Positions 47,908 to 56,973 of a DNA stretch of 64,000 nucleotides are shown here, piece after piece. The DNA is from Chitinophagaceae bacterium (lineage in GTDB: Bacteria; Bacteroidota; Bacteroidia; Chitinophagales; Chitinophagaceae). The notes below the pieces were generated by a model that did no database searches, was not told where the DNA came from, and was given only the letters and a program-made list of their open reading frames with translations. Each line of letters starts with the position of its first letter. Positions within the stretch are counted from its first letter, which is position 1. The translations under genes and the position numbers were made by a program. Location: assembly GCA_016706055.1 (NCBI GenBank), contig JADJKL010000011.1, forward strand, positions 248,001 through 312,000, read 5' to 3'.

Positions 47908-48648
47908 ATGAAATCAATACTTGTAGGCAGTTTTCTTTTCCTTTTTGCTATTTCATTTGCTACCGCACAGGAAAAACCTTCCAATGAAATGGAGGCATTT
48001 TATCAAAATGCAATGTCGCAGATAAATGTTCGACATATGAATTGGATAAAGAGCATTGCTAAAGAAGCAAATGAAAAGAACTTGTCAATAGATGAAATCA
48101 AAAAAAAGGCTGCTGATTATACAACATCACAAGATCTCTCTGAATCATCACAAGAATTTTTGATAGGATTAGTTGGCAAGTTGGTTCAAGGAGACCAAAA
48201 GTCGAAAATTGCCCAATTACAATCTGCACTCAATACACTCAAAAATCAAAAGAATAAATTGATAAATACGATAGCAGAATTAGAGGATAAGCGTAAGCCA
48301 GTAACAAAGGTTCATCTCGATTCAGTTAGACTTTTATCAGTACAAAGTAGGGAGTTTGTTGCTAAAATTAATTCAAACACAAGTGAACCTGCAAAGGTTG
48401 CGAGCCGGAATAATACTGTAAGAATGGCAAAAACTGAAACTATCAATCAACAGGTTACACAGACGGCAATAGACGGCCAGGTATTTCAATTGAAAAAAGA
48501 CCTTGATTCCATGAGTGAAACGGGAGAGTCGATGTCACTTAGATTACAAATGTATATGGATAGGTATTCTAAGTATATGTCAACAATTTCAAACATCTTT
48601 AAAAAATTCAGCGAAACATCAAATGCAATAATTCAGAATCTGAAATAG
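47908..48648 (+). CDS. secreted helical protein, tandem paralog 1
   Basis: 246 residues, signal peptide MKSILVGSFLFLFAISFATA then a mostly helical, glutamine-, lysine- and methionine-rich protein with a likely coiled coil (about 95-135, LQSALNTLKNQKNKLINTIA). It shares with the next gene the blocks QINVRHMNWIKSIAKEANEK / TINPRHVAWVKSTAKTANEK and LQMYMDRYSKYMSTISNIFK / MQMYMDRRDKAIEALSNFMK. Family unknown. The two genes arose by tandem duplication including about 28 bp of upstream DNA. They lie before dnaK on the same strand. Confidence 0.65.
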   Translation: MKSILVGSFLFLFAISFATAQEKPSNEMEAFYQNAMSQINVRHMNWIKSIAKEANEKNLSIDEIKKKAADYTTSQDLSESSQEFLIGLVGKLVQGDQKSKIAQLQSALNTLKNQKNKLINTIAELEDKRKPVTKVHLDSVRLLSVQSREFVAKINSNTSEPAKVASRNNTVRMAKTETINQQVTQTAIDGQVFQLKKDLDSMSETGESMSLRLQMYMDRYSKYMSTISNIFKKFSETSNAIIQNLK

Positions 48649-48751
48649 AAAACTTTTGATTGATTAATCGTCTGTAGCTAAAAAGCCAGTTTTTAATGCT
48701 ATTTGTTACAAAACAAAAAAGTGAGAACTTTAAATACCTAAACCTAATAAT

Positions 48752-49455
48752 ATGAAATCAATACTTGTAAGCAGCTTTCTTTTCCTGTTTGTCATTTCAT
48801 TTGCTACCGCACAGGAAAAACCTTCTCCCGAAGCAGAAGCATTTTTAAAAAAGCGATGGCAACAATAAATCCAAGACATGTGGCATGGGTGAAATCTACT
48901 GCAAAGACGGCTAATGAAAAAAACATGACGGATGCAGATGTAAAAACTGAAGCTACTAACTGGGCTGTGTTAGGTAACTTGAATTCTGGGGATATAGAAG
49001 CATTGTGCTTTCTTGTAATGATGCAAGCATCAAAAAGTTCACAGGAAGATCTGAAAGCAATAATGGCTAAAGTAAAAGCCATCAACAATCAAAAGCAGGA
49101 ACTGAGAGACATGCAATCCAAAATGCGAGAAGAGCAGCAATCAATGAGATCAGCAATGCTGGATTCCTTTAAACTATTAAGAAACAAAACCATTGCATTG
49201 CAAAACCATCAGAACCCTGATACGGTGAAATTCATTAGGTCCGGTATTGTCAGAAAGCAACTTTCTAAAACTGATATTGGCGCAATGATTGAACAAACGA
49301 AAAACGATCTTAATTCTATGAATGAAATGAGAGAATTGGATCAGACAAGGATGCAGATGTATATGGACAGGAGAGACAAGGCTATCGAAGCCCTTTCTAA
49401 TTTCATGAAAAAATTCAGCGACTCACAAGAAAATATTATTAAGAACCTGAAATAG
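48752..49455 (+). CDS. secreted helical protein, tandem paralog 2 (one-base frameshift)
   Basis: Signal peptide MKSILVSSFLFLFVISFATA, nearly identical to paralog 1. The frame breaks after EAEAFLKK at 48847-48852: seven A rather than six continue as KAMATINPRHVAWVKSTAK, for 234 residues in total; without it, translation would have to restart at the ATG at 48856 and lose the export signal. The middle is a coiled coil (KVKAINNQKQELRDMQSKMR) and the end KKFSDSQENIIKNLK mirrors KKFSETSNAIIQNLK of paralog 1. Function unknown. Confidence 0.65.
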
Positions 49456-49583
49456 ATATCAGTTTTACTTCTTAATCCTCTGTGTTTCTGCGCCTCTGTG
49501 GCAACAAAAACCTGACATTTTTACACTTTTTCCCCTGTCGGCATAATGATTGACTATTTATAGCGAATTAAAAATATAAAGAC

Positions 49584-51504
49584 ATGGGAAAAATAATAGG
49601 AATAGACTTAGGAACCACCAATAGCTGCGTTGCCGTAATGGAAAATGGCGAGCCAGTGGTAATTGCCAACGACGAGGGTCGCCGTACAACCCCGACCATT
49701 GTGGCTTTTCTTAAAAATGGCGAACGCAAAGTGGGAGATCCTGCCAAAAGACAGGCTATCACCAACCCGCAAAATACCATCGCTTCAGTTAAGCGTTTCA
49801 TGGGTCGTCAGTTCGACGAAGTAACTGAGGAAATCAGCCATTGGAGCTATAAAGTAGCAAAAGGTGACAATAATACCGTTCGTATTGACATAGATGGCAG
49901 ACTTTATACGCCACAGGAAATCAGTGCAATGGTGCTGCAAAAAATGAAGAAAACTGCCGAAGATTATTTTGGGGCATGAAGTAACAGAAGCGGTAATTAC
50001 CGTGCCTGCATACTTCAACGATTCGCAGCGTCAGGCTACTAAAGAAGCTGGTGAAATTGCTGGCCTTACCGTAAAAAGAATTGTGAACGAACCAACCGCA
50101 GCCGCATTGGCGTATGGTTTGGATAAAGGAAAGCATGACCAGAAGATTGCTGTATTCGATTTAGGTGGTGGTACGTTTGATATCTCCGTGCTTGAATTGG
50201 GCGACGGTGTATTCGAAGTAAAATCTACCAACGGTGATACACACTTAGGTGGTGATGACTTTGATAAAGTAATCATGGATTGGTTGGCTGATGAATTTAA
50301 AAAAGACGAAGCAATTGATTTGCGCAAAGACCCAATGGCTTTGCAGCGTTTAAAAGAAGCAGCAGAGAAAGCAAAAGTGGAATTAAGTTCTTCTTCAGAA
50401 ACAGAAATCAATCTTCCATACATAACAGCAGTTGATGGAGTGCCGAAGCACTTGGTAAAAAAATTAAGCCGTGCAAAATTTGAAAGCCTGGCTGATAGTT
50501 TATTCAATCGTTGCTTAAAGCCTTGCGAAGTAGCCATGAAAGATGCTGGCTTATCAACTTCACAAATTGATGAAGTGATAATGGTAGGTGGTAGCAGCCG
50601 TATTCCAAAAGTATTGGAGATAGTAGAAAAATTCTTTGGCAAAAAACCAAACCGTGGTGTTAACCCGGATGAAGTTGTTGCTGTAGGTGCAGCCATACAA
50701 GGTGCGGTAATGACTGGTGATATTAAAGATGTATTGTTATTGGACGTTACACCTCTTTCACTAGGTATTGAAACAATGGGTGGAGTAATGACACCGTTGA
50801 TTCCATCTAACACTACAATACCAACAAAAAAATCAGAAGTGTTCTCTACTGCCAGCGATAACCAGCCGGGTGTGCAGATACATGTGTTGCAGGGCGAAAG
50901 AAGTATGAGTAAGGATAACAAGAGCCTTGGTACTTTCAACCTTGATAATATTCCACCGGCGCCTCGTGGTGTTCCGCAGATTGAAGTAATATTTGATATA
51001 GATGCCAACGGTATCTTACATGTTACTGCAAAAGATAAGGGAACAGGTAAAGAGCAGAAGATACATATTGAAGCAGGCAGCGGCTTAAGCAAAGAAGAAG
51101 TGGAGAAAATGAAAGCAGAAGCAAAAGCCAATGAAGAAAGCGATAAGGTAGAAAAAGAAAAAGTGGAAAAAATGAATCAGGCAGACAGCCTTATTTTCCA
51201 GACAGAAAAACAATTGAAAGAGTACGGCGAAAAAATTCCTGCTGAAAAGAAAACAGCGATTGAAACAGCAGCGGAAAAATTAAAAGAAGCACATAAAGCA
51301 CAAGACCTTGCAGCTATTGATACTGCAATGACAGAACTGAATGCTGCATGGACAGCCGCCAGTGAGGATATGTATAAGAATACACAAGAGGGTGGTGCTC
51401 CGGGGGCCGAAGGACAGCCGGGTGCTGATGCAGGACAACAAACTGCCGATGCAACAGCCGGTGGAGATGATGTAACGGATGTGCCGTATGAGGAAGTGAA
51501 ATAA
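49584..51504 (+). CDS. dnaK: chaperone DnaK (one-base frameshift)
   Basis: Hsp70 chaperone that binds exposed hydrophobic segments with DnaJ and GrpE. Phosphate loops GIDLGTTNSCVAVMENGEP and VFDLGGGTFDISVL, the VGGSSRIPKV adenosine motif, the LLLDVTPLSLGIETMGG linker/SBD start, and a helical lid ending in a glycine/alanine-rich tail with TDVPYEEVK. The frame breaks at 49967-49974 (TTTTGGGG); removing one base restores AEDYLGHEVTEAVITVPAYF (or DYFGHE) and 639 residues, the normal DnaK length. The insertion sense differs from most sites here. No dnaJ or grpE is adjacent and I see no CIRCE-type operator. Confidence 0.96.
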
Positions 51505-51540
51505 GATCGCTGATTGAATTGATAAGAATGATTTTAATGA

Positions 51541-51572
51541 TAAAGCCCTTACGTATTTTGTAGGGGCTTTAA
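51541..51572 (+). terminator. intrinsic terminator after dnaK
   Basis: TAAAGCCC / GGGCTTTA stem extended by TAC / GTA around an AT loop, about 37 bp after the dnaK stop and before the next ATG. Confidence 0.65.
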
Positions 51573-51590
51573 TTCTAAAAAAAGACTCAA

Positions 51591-51917
51591 ATGGAAAGTA
51601 AAAAAGAGCAACTTTTGGTTAGGTTTGATTTTGCAAAAAAGCAAGGCTTTGATTTGATCGAAGAGATTAACCAGTATGCAAAAGCCAATAATTGCTACGA
51701 AACTCATTTCATGCAAGGATTTACCTTCACAAATGGCATAAAAATTCTAGAAGAGGAAAGAGATTTAATTCTTACTGAAAACAATCGGAATCTTATCCTA
51801 AATGCAGATGAGAACTCAAAAGAATTTGATTTTTTGATAAGTAAAATCGAAGAACAAATAAATCATCATGGGGAAATACGTATTGGCTTAAATATTTATT
51901 TTAAGAATCTTAATTAG
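51591..51917 (+). CDS. hypothetical protein (108 aa)
   Basis: No family recognised. Soluble alpha-rich protein MESKKEQLLVRFDFAKKQGF to EIRIGLNIYFKNLN, no export signal, balanced charged residues. It lies behind the dnaK terminator on the same strand and converges on the zinc-finger-like secreted protein with a 6-bp gap. Frame quality supports a real gene but nothing indicates its role. Confidence 0.55.
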   Translation: MESKKEQLLVRFDFAKKQGFDLIEEINQYAKANNCYETHFMQGFTFTNGIKILEEERDLILTENNRNLILNADENSKEFDFLISKIEEQINHHGEIRIGLNIYFKNLN

Positions 51918-51923
51918 AAGCTT

Positions 51924-53663
51924 TCACCCTTGTCTACCTATAACAAAAAAACTACGCCGCTGTATCTTGGTGAAGGCAAGTAAAGCAGGCAAGAGACCAA
52001 CAACTGAAACCTTAATGTTCTGTTTCAATCGTCTCTTCGTATTGTTTTTGGAGGCATTCCAAACTAAATAAACAGATTTTTTTTCGGAATAACCTTTGCC
52101 ATTGCAGGTTTTACAATTTACTTTGGTTGTATAAGCTTTCCCTTTTTTGTAATACCCTTCAGCTACTTTCATGGTGCTGGTATACGTCTTTTTCCATTTA
52201 TCACCATACACATTGGTATAGATATGTGAGATATCGGTGGTTTTGTATTCTGCTGGTACAAAATCTCCCCGTTCAAAACCGGAATATGTGGTGCCGCCCA
52301 TTCCCTTGCATACTTTACAGTTGGTTGTGCTGGATTGTAAGAACAATTTATCAGGATTAGTTTCCTCAAGATTCAGACCAATTAATTTGCCATTTAATTT
52401 TGCCTTTATCCGATAATCGGATTCCCATCTCGAATACATATTATCAACGCCGCTCACCTGCTCTATCCAAATTTCCTCAAATCCAGGATGGTAATATATT
52501 TTACCGGAACTGCTCCGCATACCCTTTTTACTGCCGTCCATGGTTATGCTAATGGTACGCATAAATGGAAGATAAGAATTTGCATTATCCATGGAGCGAA
52601 CATTGGCGTTAAAATGTTTCAAGGGTAGGGGTGATAATAATGGCTTGTCTTGCAGAAATACCGGTTCTTTTTGTGAGGCCAGCAAAGCTTTTGTTTTAGT
52701 AGCACTAAACTCTTCATATTCGCCTTTATCATTATAGAATTCTTCCCGTGCACCATCTTCTTTTACAAAAATGCCCGGCTGGCTGGTAATACGTATCGGG
52801 TCCGTAGTGGGAGGGATGATGTAATTGCCGTACAGATTTAGTACGCATTGCTCATCTTTAAGCGTTTTTGCAATAATGTATTTCCCAAAGTAAGGTTTGC
52901 TGTAAAAAGTGTACTTCTGTAAGGCGTTATTTAATAAACCCTCAGCCAGCAGTTCATCCCCTTTTCGTGAAAGCCACATCAATTCAAAATCATCTATCAC
53001 AAAAGAGATAGATGATCTGAATAATTGCTGGCTGCTGGCATAAAATGAAGCACTTTGGTAGCAAAGTTCGGAAGGAGAATTAAGTCTTGTTTCATTACTG
53101 TCTAATAGTAATATCCGGGTTCGCAAAACAGCTTTGTCATTTATGGAGAAGATAAGGCTATCAGTCTTTTTTTGAATTTTTAAATGCGAAAAAGCGAGGT
53201 CGCCCCATGATTTGTGACCGGGATACTTGCCAGCTAAATGCATTGGTCTATATTTATCACCCAAACCAATAGCCTGAAATTTGTTTACCCCATTTACACT
53301 AAGACCAATACTGTATCCCTTTGCCAGTTCAATGTTTACGCCGATGAAAGTGCCGGTATCTACAGGAGTACGGGGTAGCCCGTTACCCACTTTTATACTC
53401 AATGTAAAATCTTTGCCAAGCTTCGCATTGGCATTGTCAAAACCAGGGAATGGGAATTCAAAATCAGACACTGTATTACCTGGAGCTTTAATTAATGCGT
53501 AAGGAGCACCCTGATGTTCAAAAGAAAATTGGTTATTATATTGCCATCGAACAATTGTTTTACCTCCGTAAAATGTTTCTTCGTGTTTGAGGATGATATC
53601 TTGCTTTTGTGCAAGTGTAGAAAATGTATTTACAACAAAAGTTAAAAAACAAATAAATCGCAT
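51924..53663 (-). CDS. secreted protein with two DnaJ-type CxxCxGxG motifs
   Basis: 579 residues from ATG 53663 (MRFICFLTFVVNTFSTLAQ, signal peptide). The N-terminal 200 residues look like a concanavalin-type beta-sandwich; the middle is unrecognised. Near the C-terminus lie CKVCKGMGG and CKTCNGKGY, two CxxCxGxG repeats like half of a DnaJ zinc finger, about 60 residues apart, so one zinc site is possible. The last 28 residues (VGLLPALLAFTKIQRRSFF onward) are encoded by a dispersed repeat (51951-52003), so the natural C-terminus has been replaced or extended. Periplasmic/surface location; role unknown. Confidence 0.7.
   Translation of the reverse strand: MRFICFLTFVVNTFSTLAQKQDIILKHEETFYGGKTIVRWQYNNQFSFEHQGAPYALIKAPGNTVSDFEFPFPGFDNANAKLGKDFTLSIKVGNGLPRTPVDTGTFIGVNIELAKGYSIGLSVNGVNKFQAIGLGDKYRPMHLAGKYPGHKSWGDLAFSHLKIQKKTDSLIFSINDKAVLRTRILLLDSNETRLNSPSELCYQSASFYASSQQLFRSSISFVIDDFELMWLSRKGDELLAEGLLNNALQKYTFYSKPYFGKYIIAKTLKDEQCVLNLYGNYIIPPTTDPIRITSQPGIFVKEDGAREEFYNDKGEYEEFSATKTKALLASQKEPVFLQDKPLLSPLPLKHFNANVRSMDNANSYLPFMRTISITMDGSKKGMRSSSGKIYYHPGFEEIWIEQVSGVDNMYSRWESDYRIKAKLNGKLIGLNLEETNPDKLFLQSSTTNCKVCKGMGGTTYSGFERGDFVPAEYKTTDISHIYTNVYGDKWKKTYTSTMKVAEGYYKKGKAYTTKVNCKTCNGKGYSEKKSVYLVWNASKNNTKRRLKQNIKVSVVGLLPALLAFTKIQRRSFFVIGRQG
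51951..52003. repeat. dispersed repeat, copy R1 (inside a coding end)
   Basis: Shares with R2 and R3 the blocks TACGCCGCTGT, AGGCAAG/AAAGCA and GCAAGAGACCAAC. On the minus strand it encodes VGLLPALL, the same phrase the other copies encode without a gene. It is the shortest, most diverged copy and lacks the AGTCTTTGC tail of R2/R3. Confidence 0.7.
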
Positions 53664-53726
53664 ATTTTTTATTAAAATTAATAAACGATTCAATACAATT
53701 CATACTTTACTTCCTTCCGGGTTCTT

Positions 53727-53905
53727 TTCCGCCATTGGTAATCTTCAACAATAAACACCACGCCGTTGTTGTGTCTTGTGTGTAGGCAAAGCAGTGCATG
53801 CAAGAGACCAACAGCATAACGGTAAGAGAAGATAGACACTATTGCATCCCAAAAGCATATAAGATAAAGTCTTTGCGATTCCTCGTTCCTCGTAATGATA
53901 AAGAC
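53727..53905. repeat. dispersed repeat, copy R2
   Basis: Intergenic (the whole 53664-54056 gap holds no gene). Blocks in order: TTTCCGCCATTG, CACCACGCCGTTGTTGTGT, TTGTGTGTAGGCAAAGCAG, GCAAGAGACCAACAGC, AGAGAAGATAG and AGTCTTTGCGATTCCTCG. Open frames across it are repeat-derived and I do not call them genes. Confidence 0.75.
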
Positions 53906-54056
53906 TCTTGTCTTACCCATACTTCCTTCGTCAGTACAAGCTCTGGAGGCATCTCAGAGATTTGGCTTTACGCCTTGGGTGGTTTTTTCTTCCACCAAAC
54001 ACATAAACTAAGAATTAGCCATCTTCTTTAATGTTAAGTCTTCAATAGTCGCAAAA

Positions 54057-55022
54057 TCACTCACCGGAAATTCTGAAATCATATACAACTGCTAGAAATA
54101 TTTTTAATTGTTTCTGGATAATATATCCGGGACTCCTTTGTTGAACAGCAGTTGCACTGTATGGTCCCGCTATTAATGCTTTACCTTTTGCCTGCAAATT
54201 GAAAAAAGACAGCCTGTTAATATTGAATTCATCATTAAATGCTCTATGTACATTATCTGTATAATCAGTTGCCAGGTCTGCCATTTTATGTTCCGTATTA
54301 ATATCGCCACTTACTTTTATAAATATTCTTTTGTCACGGATGGCCGATTTGCCTACAATAAAACTATCCTGAATGGGGCCAATCGGAGAAAGAGAATAGT
54401 TTCTCACGGTTTCCGCCGGAGGTTCTGTTAAGGTGTTATAAACAAAAGAGCTAAAATTGGGAGTGCTTCCTTTAGGAGCATCCATAAAAACAGTTTTCAG
54501 TTTCTGCGCTTTATTAAAGCAGCTCACAAAACTTCCATCGTCTTGTTTTTCTATTACACTTACATTTAAAGTTCCTGTAACTTTTTTACAATCGTTATTA
54601 TGTATTTGTGTTTCAATGCCGTTGAACTTTATACAAATGGCTGCCCGTTCATCTAAACGTATGCCACAAATGCCGCCCATATCAGGTATGGAATAACTAC
54701 TATTGTTTCCGGTTATCATCACTTCAGACGGTATGTCAGTACAGTTAATAGTAAGATAGGCTACAGTTCCGGCACTCAGTTTGAATGAGACTTTCGATAA
54801 TTTTTTATTGAGCTGAGGTGTTAATCCTTTTGCGGTATACAAAACCGGTTCTCCCTTAAAATTTTCATCAGGAAAAATCTCAATCCATTGTTTTGAATTA
54901 AGCTTTAATAAACTATTGTTACTATTTATTTTAGAAATGTTTTTACTGACATTGTTGTTTATCTGAGCTAATAGAGTTTGACTCAAAATAGTTAAAAAGA
55001 GTCCGAAAATTATTTTTTTCAT
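54057..55022 (-). CDS. hypothetical secreted protein (321 aa)
   Basis: Signal peptide MKKIIFGLFLTILSQTLLAQ. The region WIEIFPDENFKGEPVLYTAK through KKLSKVSFKLSAGTVAYLTI resembles a beta/gamma-crystallin-like or similar small beta-sandwich motif; this is a weak impression. It contains six cysteines, likely disulfide-bonded. Flanked on both sides by dispersed-repeat copies R2 and R3 and by another exported protein gene on the same strand. Role unknown. Confidence 0.6.
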   Translation of the reverse strand: MKKIIFGLFLTILSQTLLAQINNNVSKNISKINSNNSLLKLNSKQWIEIFPDENFKGEPVLYTAKGLTPQLNKKLSKVSFKLSAGTVAYLTINCTDIPSEVMITGNNSSYSIPDMGGICGIRLDERAAICIKFNGIETQIHNNDCKKVTGTLNVSVIEKQDDGSFVSCFNKAQKLKTVFMDAPKGSTPNFSSFVYNTLTEPPAETVRNYSLSPIGPIQDSFIVGKSAIRDKRIFIKVSGDINTEHKMADLATDYTDNVHRAFNDEFNINRLSFFNLQAKGKALIAGPYSATAVQQRSPGYIIQKQLKIFLAVVYDFRISGE

Positions 55023-55119
55023 ATAAGAATTGGTTTTTAAAAAGTTTACTTATCGCTAAATTAATACTTTATGTACAAGAAGCAAGTGCAAGTATTGCAG
55101 TAGAATCTTGCATACTAAT

Positions 55120-55314
55120 TTCCGCCGTTGCCGGTGTTCCGCAAAAAGCACCACGCCGCTGTTGTGTATTGTGTGTTGGTTAAGCAGGGCAGGCAAGAGA
55201 CCAACTGCACAACAGTAACAGAAGATAGGCTCAATAGTAATGTAAAGGTTGATATGAAAGAGTCTTTGCAATTCCTTACCGAAATTATCAGGACAGGCTT
55301 TTCCTCGGAATGAA
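55120..55314. repeat. dispersed repeat, copy R3
   Basis: Same block order as R2: TTTCCGCCGTTG, CACCACGCCGCTGTTGTGT, TTGTGTGTTGG, GGCAAGAGACCAACTGC, AGAAGATAG and AGTCTTTGCAATTCC, ending TCGGAATGAAAACG. Fills the gap between the two secreted-protein genes; the 71-codon frame over it is not a gene. Confidence 0.75.
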
Positions 55315-55340
55315 AACGATTCCGATAGTGTAATAATATT

Positions 55341-56201
55341 TTAAATTCTTACAGCGATAACTAAAGGCTCTGGTTCATGAATACTTAAGGAAATAGCTTG
55401 ATCATCCTTGATCTTAAAAATTACCTTAACCGAAGGAGCACCTGCAGGTGAAAAAGTATTTTCGTCTACTTTCCTTAGCCCTCTGCCAGACGAGCCTTTA
55501 CGGCCCAACTGCAAAAAACCTTGTCGGTGCAGTTCAACAAACAAAACCTCACCTTCAATATCTCCAAAGCGGTATTCACCGAGAAATTTTTTCTTTTCTT
55601 CTTCATTTATTTCAAGGCTTTTTGGTTTTTCATCTGCATTGCCGAGGCTTTCAAGGTAGCTGATTACTTTGGTTACGTTGGCACTGTCGGTGGCTAAAAT
55701 ATTTTTATTAGTAAGTCTGTTTTTTGCATGTTGCAATAAGGTAATGTCATGTGGTCCACGGTGATTTTGAATACCCGGAACAGTTTCAATAATTTCCTGC
55801 ACACTTTTTAGCATACCCATCATGGTAAAAGTGAAGATATCTGGTCTTGCCCCATAACTCATCAGCAACTCAGCAATATCCCTTCTTCCTACATGTGAGG
55901 CTGCACCGAGAGCTGTTTCAGCATCTCCAAAGCCCCAGTCCCAGGAAGCAATAGCCAGTTCCGGACGCTGCGTAACAAGTGCCTTTACTTTATCAAAATC
56001 GAAATGAGAAGCACCAACTACACTGCTTACCAAAGTATCGTTAATAGCTGGATACCTGTAAAAAAGTGGATCAACGTGTTTTGGAATTGTTATTACAGGT
56101 AATAAAGCGTTTGCAGATGCATAACCTAACGAAGTGATACCAAAGAGACTTAATGCAGTAGTTTTTAAGAAACGACGGCGTTCAAAAGGCATATTGTTCA
56201 T
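55341..56201 (-). CDS. Tat-exported ankyrin-repeat-like protein (286 aa)
   Basis: N-terminus FERRRFLKTTALSLFGITSL is a twin-arginine signal. Residues about 60-165 contain ankyrin-type units: FDFDKVKALVTQRPELAIAS, ETALGAASHVGRRDIAELLM then SYGARPDIFTFTMMG and ITLLQHAKNRL. The C-terminal 100 residues form a separate strand-rich domain (FLGEYRFGDIEGEVLFVELH) of the kind attached to hydrolases as a DUF3471-like tail; no catalytic residues are seen. Use of Tat suggests folding before export. Partner unknown. Confidence 0.72.
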   Translation of the reverse strand: MNNMPFERRRFLKTTALSLFGITSLGYASANALLPVITIPKHVDPLFYRYPAINDTLVSSVVGASHFDFDKVKALVTQRPELAIASWDWGFGDAETALGAASHVGRRDIAELLMSYGARPDIFTFTMMGMLKSVQEIIETVPGIQNHRGPHDITLLQHAKNRLTNKNILATDSANVTKVISYLESLGNADEKPKSLEINEEEKKKFLGEYRFGDIEGEVLFVELHRQGFLQLGRKGSSGRGLRKVDENTFSPAGAPSVKVIFKIKDDQAISLSIHEPEPLVIAVRI

Positions 56202-56631
56202 ATCAGATAATTTTTAAAATAATTATTTTAAGGTAGGGAATCTTAAATCAGTATTCTTTTAAATTCGAGATGGTCGGTATAATTATTTTATTGGAGGTAT
56301 AAGTAAGATGATTCCGCCATTATGCTGTTCAACAAAAAAAGGAACTTCATGCCATGGTTATTGTTTTCTTCCGCCAACCCTACTAAAAAAACTTCGCTTC
56401 GCCGTTAACAATTAATCGCTATCAAAAAAAATATTACACTTTTTTTATTAAATCTTTATCTATTGATTTTACCAAATTAGTAACTGCCACTGTGTACAAT
56501 AGGTGTACATTTGCAATTCAAATCTGAGCAATTAAGCACACTTGCCGTTGACCCTGAAAATTCAACACTTCTTCTAACGATTCCTGATTACTGCTCGGAA
56601 AATAAATCGTAATTATTTAAACCATAATATC
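56202..56631. other. long leader/intergenic region before the 63-aa gene
   Basis: 430 bp without a gene. It is A/T-rich with no repeat of the R1-R3 type. TACATTTG at 56506-56513 is an exact TAnnTTTG -7 element, preceded by a TGTACA..TGTACA dyad (56494-56508); if used, the small gene has a leader of about 115 nt, room for a regulatory element, though I see no known riboswitch. Confidence 0.4.
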
Positions 56632-56823
56632 ATGAAAATTGATGAGAGTCCATCTATTGTACAGATGGAGCCAGAAGTGTTAAACAACCTGGTAAGAGAA
56701 GTAAAAGAAACATTGGCAACAGACATTCATCTGCCTGAAGCAAAGCAACCGTTGTTCACTATTACAGACCTGTGGAATATCCGCAGGAATGCAAAAACAG
56801 CAAGAGGAAGCTTTAGAGGGTAA
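56632..56823 (+). CDS. small conserved-looking protein (63 aa)
   Basis: MKIDESPSIVQMEPEVLNNL, a charged middle and the end FTITDLWNIRRNAKTARGSF. The DLWNIxR motif near the C-terminus followed by basic residues recalls a group of short Bacteroidota proteins seen as single genes with a similar LWNIQRQ ending; this comparison is from memory. No signal or membrane segment. It has its own long leader with a good -7 element and its own terminator, so it is a stand-alone transcription unit. Function unknown. Confidence 0.68.
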   Translation: MKIDESPSIVQMEPEVLNNLVREVKETLATDIHLPEAKQPLFTITDLWNIRRNAKTARGSFRG

Positions 56824-56853
56824 TAGTAATAACTATACTTTCCAATTTATCGC

Positions 56854-56891
56854 AATGCCGGCTTTACAAATCGTATTGGCCGGCATTTTTT
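56854..56891 (+). terminator. intrinsic terminator after the 63-aa gene
   Basis: AATGCCGGC / GCCGGCATT, 9-bp stem, 16-base loop, T5 tail; about 30 bp after the stop. Confidence 0.85.
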
Positions 56892-56973
56892 ATTGCCATT
56901 TATTAAGAGTTACCCTTTTTTGTACATTCTCAAATTTTCTCTACCTTTTACATTAAATCAAAAACATACAGTT

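Noticed and set aside
49456..49583. CIRCE or heat-shock operator before dnaK
   Set aside because: No TTAGCACTC-N9-GAGTGCTAA-like dyad is present in the 128-bp gap.
50031..51131. 366-codon frame opposite dnaK
   Set aside because: Antisense shadow of dnaK with serine-rich, unstructured translation; common opposite highly biased genes.
53690..53920. Open frame of 76 codons on the minus strand
   Set aside because: It spans repeat R2 and its translation is repeat-derived (VGLLHALL); no start signal or homologue expected.
55056..55271. Open frame of 71 codons on the minus strand
   Set aside because: Lies in repeat R3, same repeat-derived VGLLPALL phrase.
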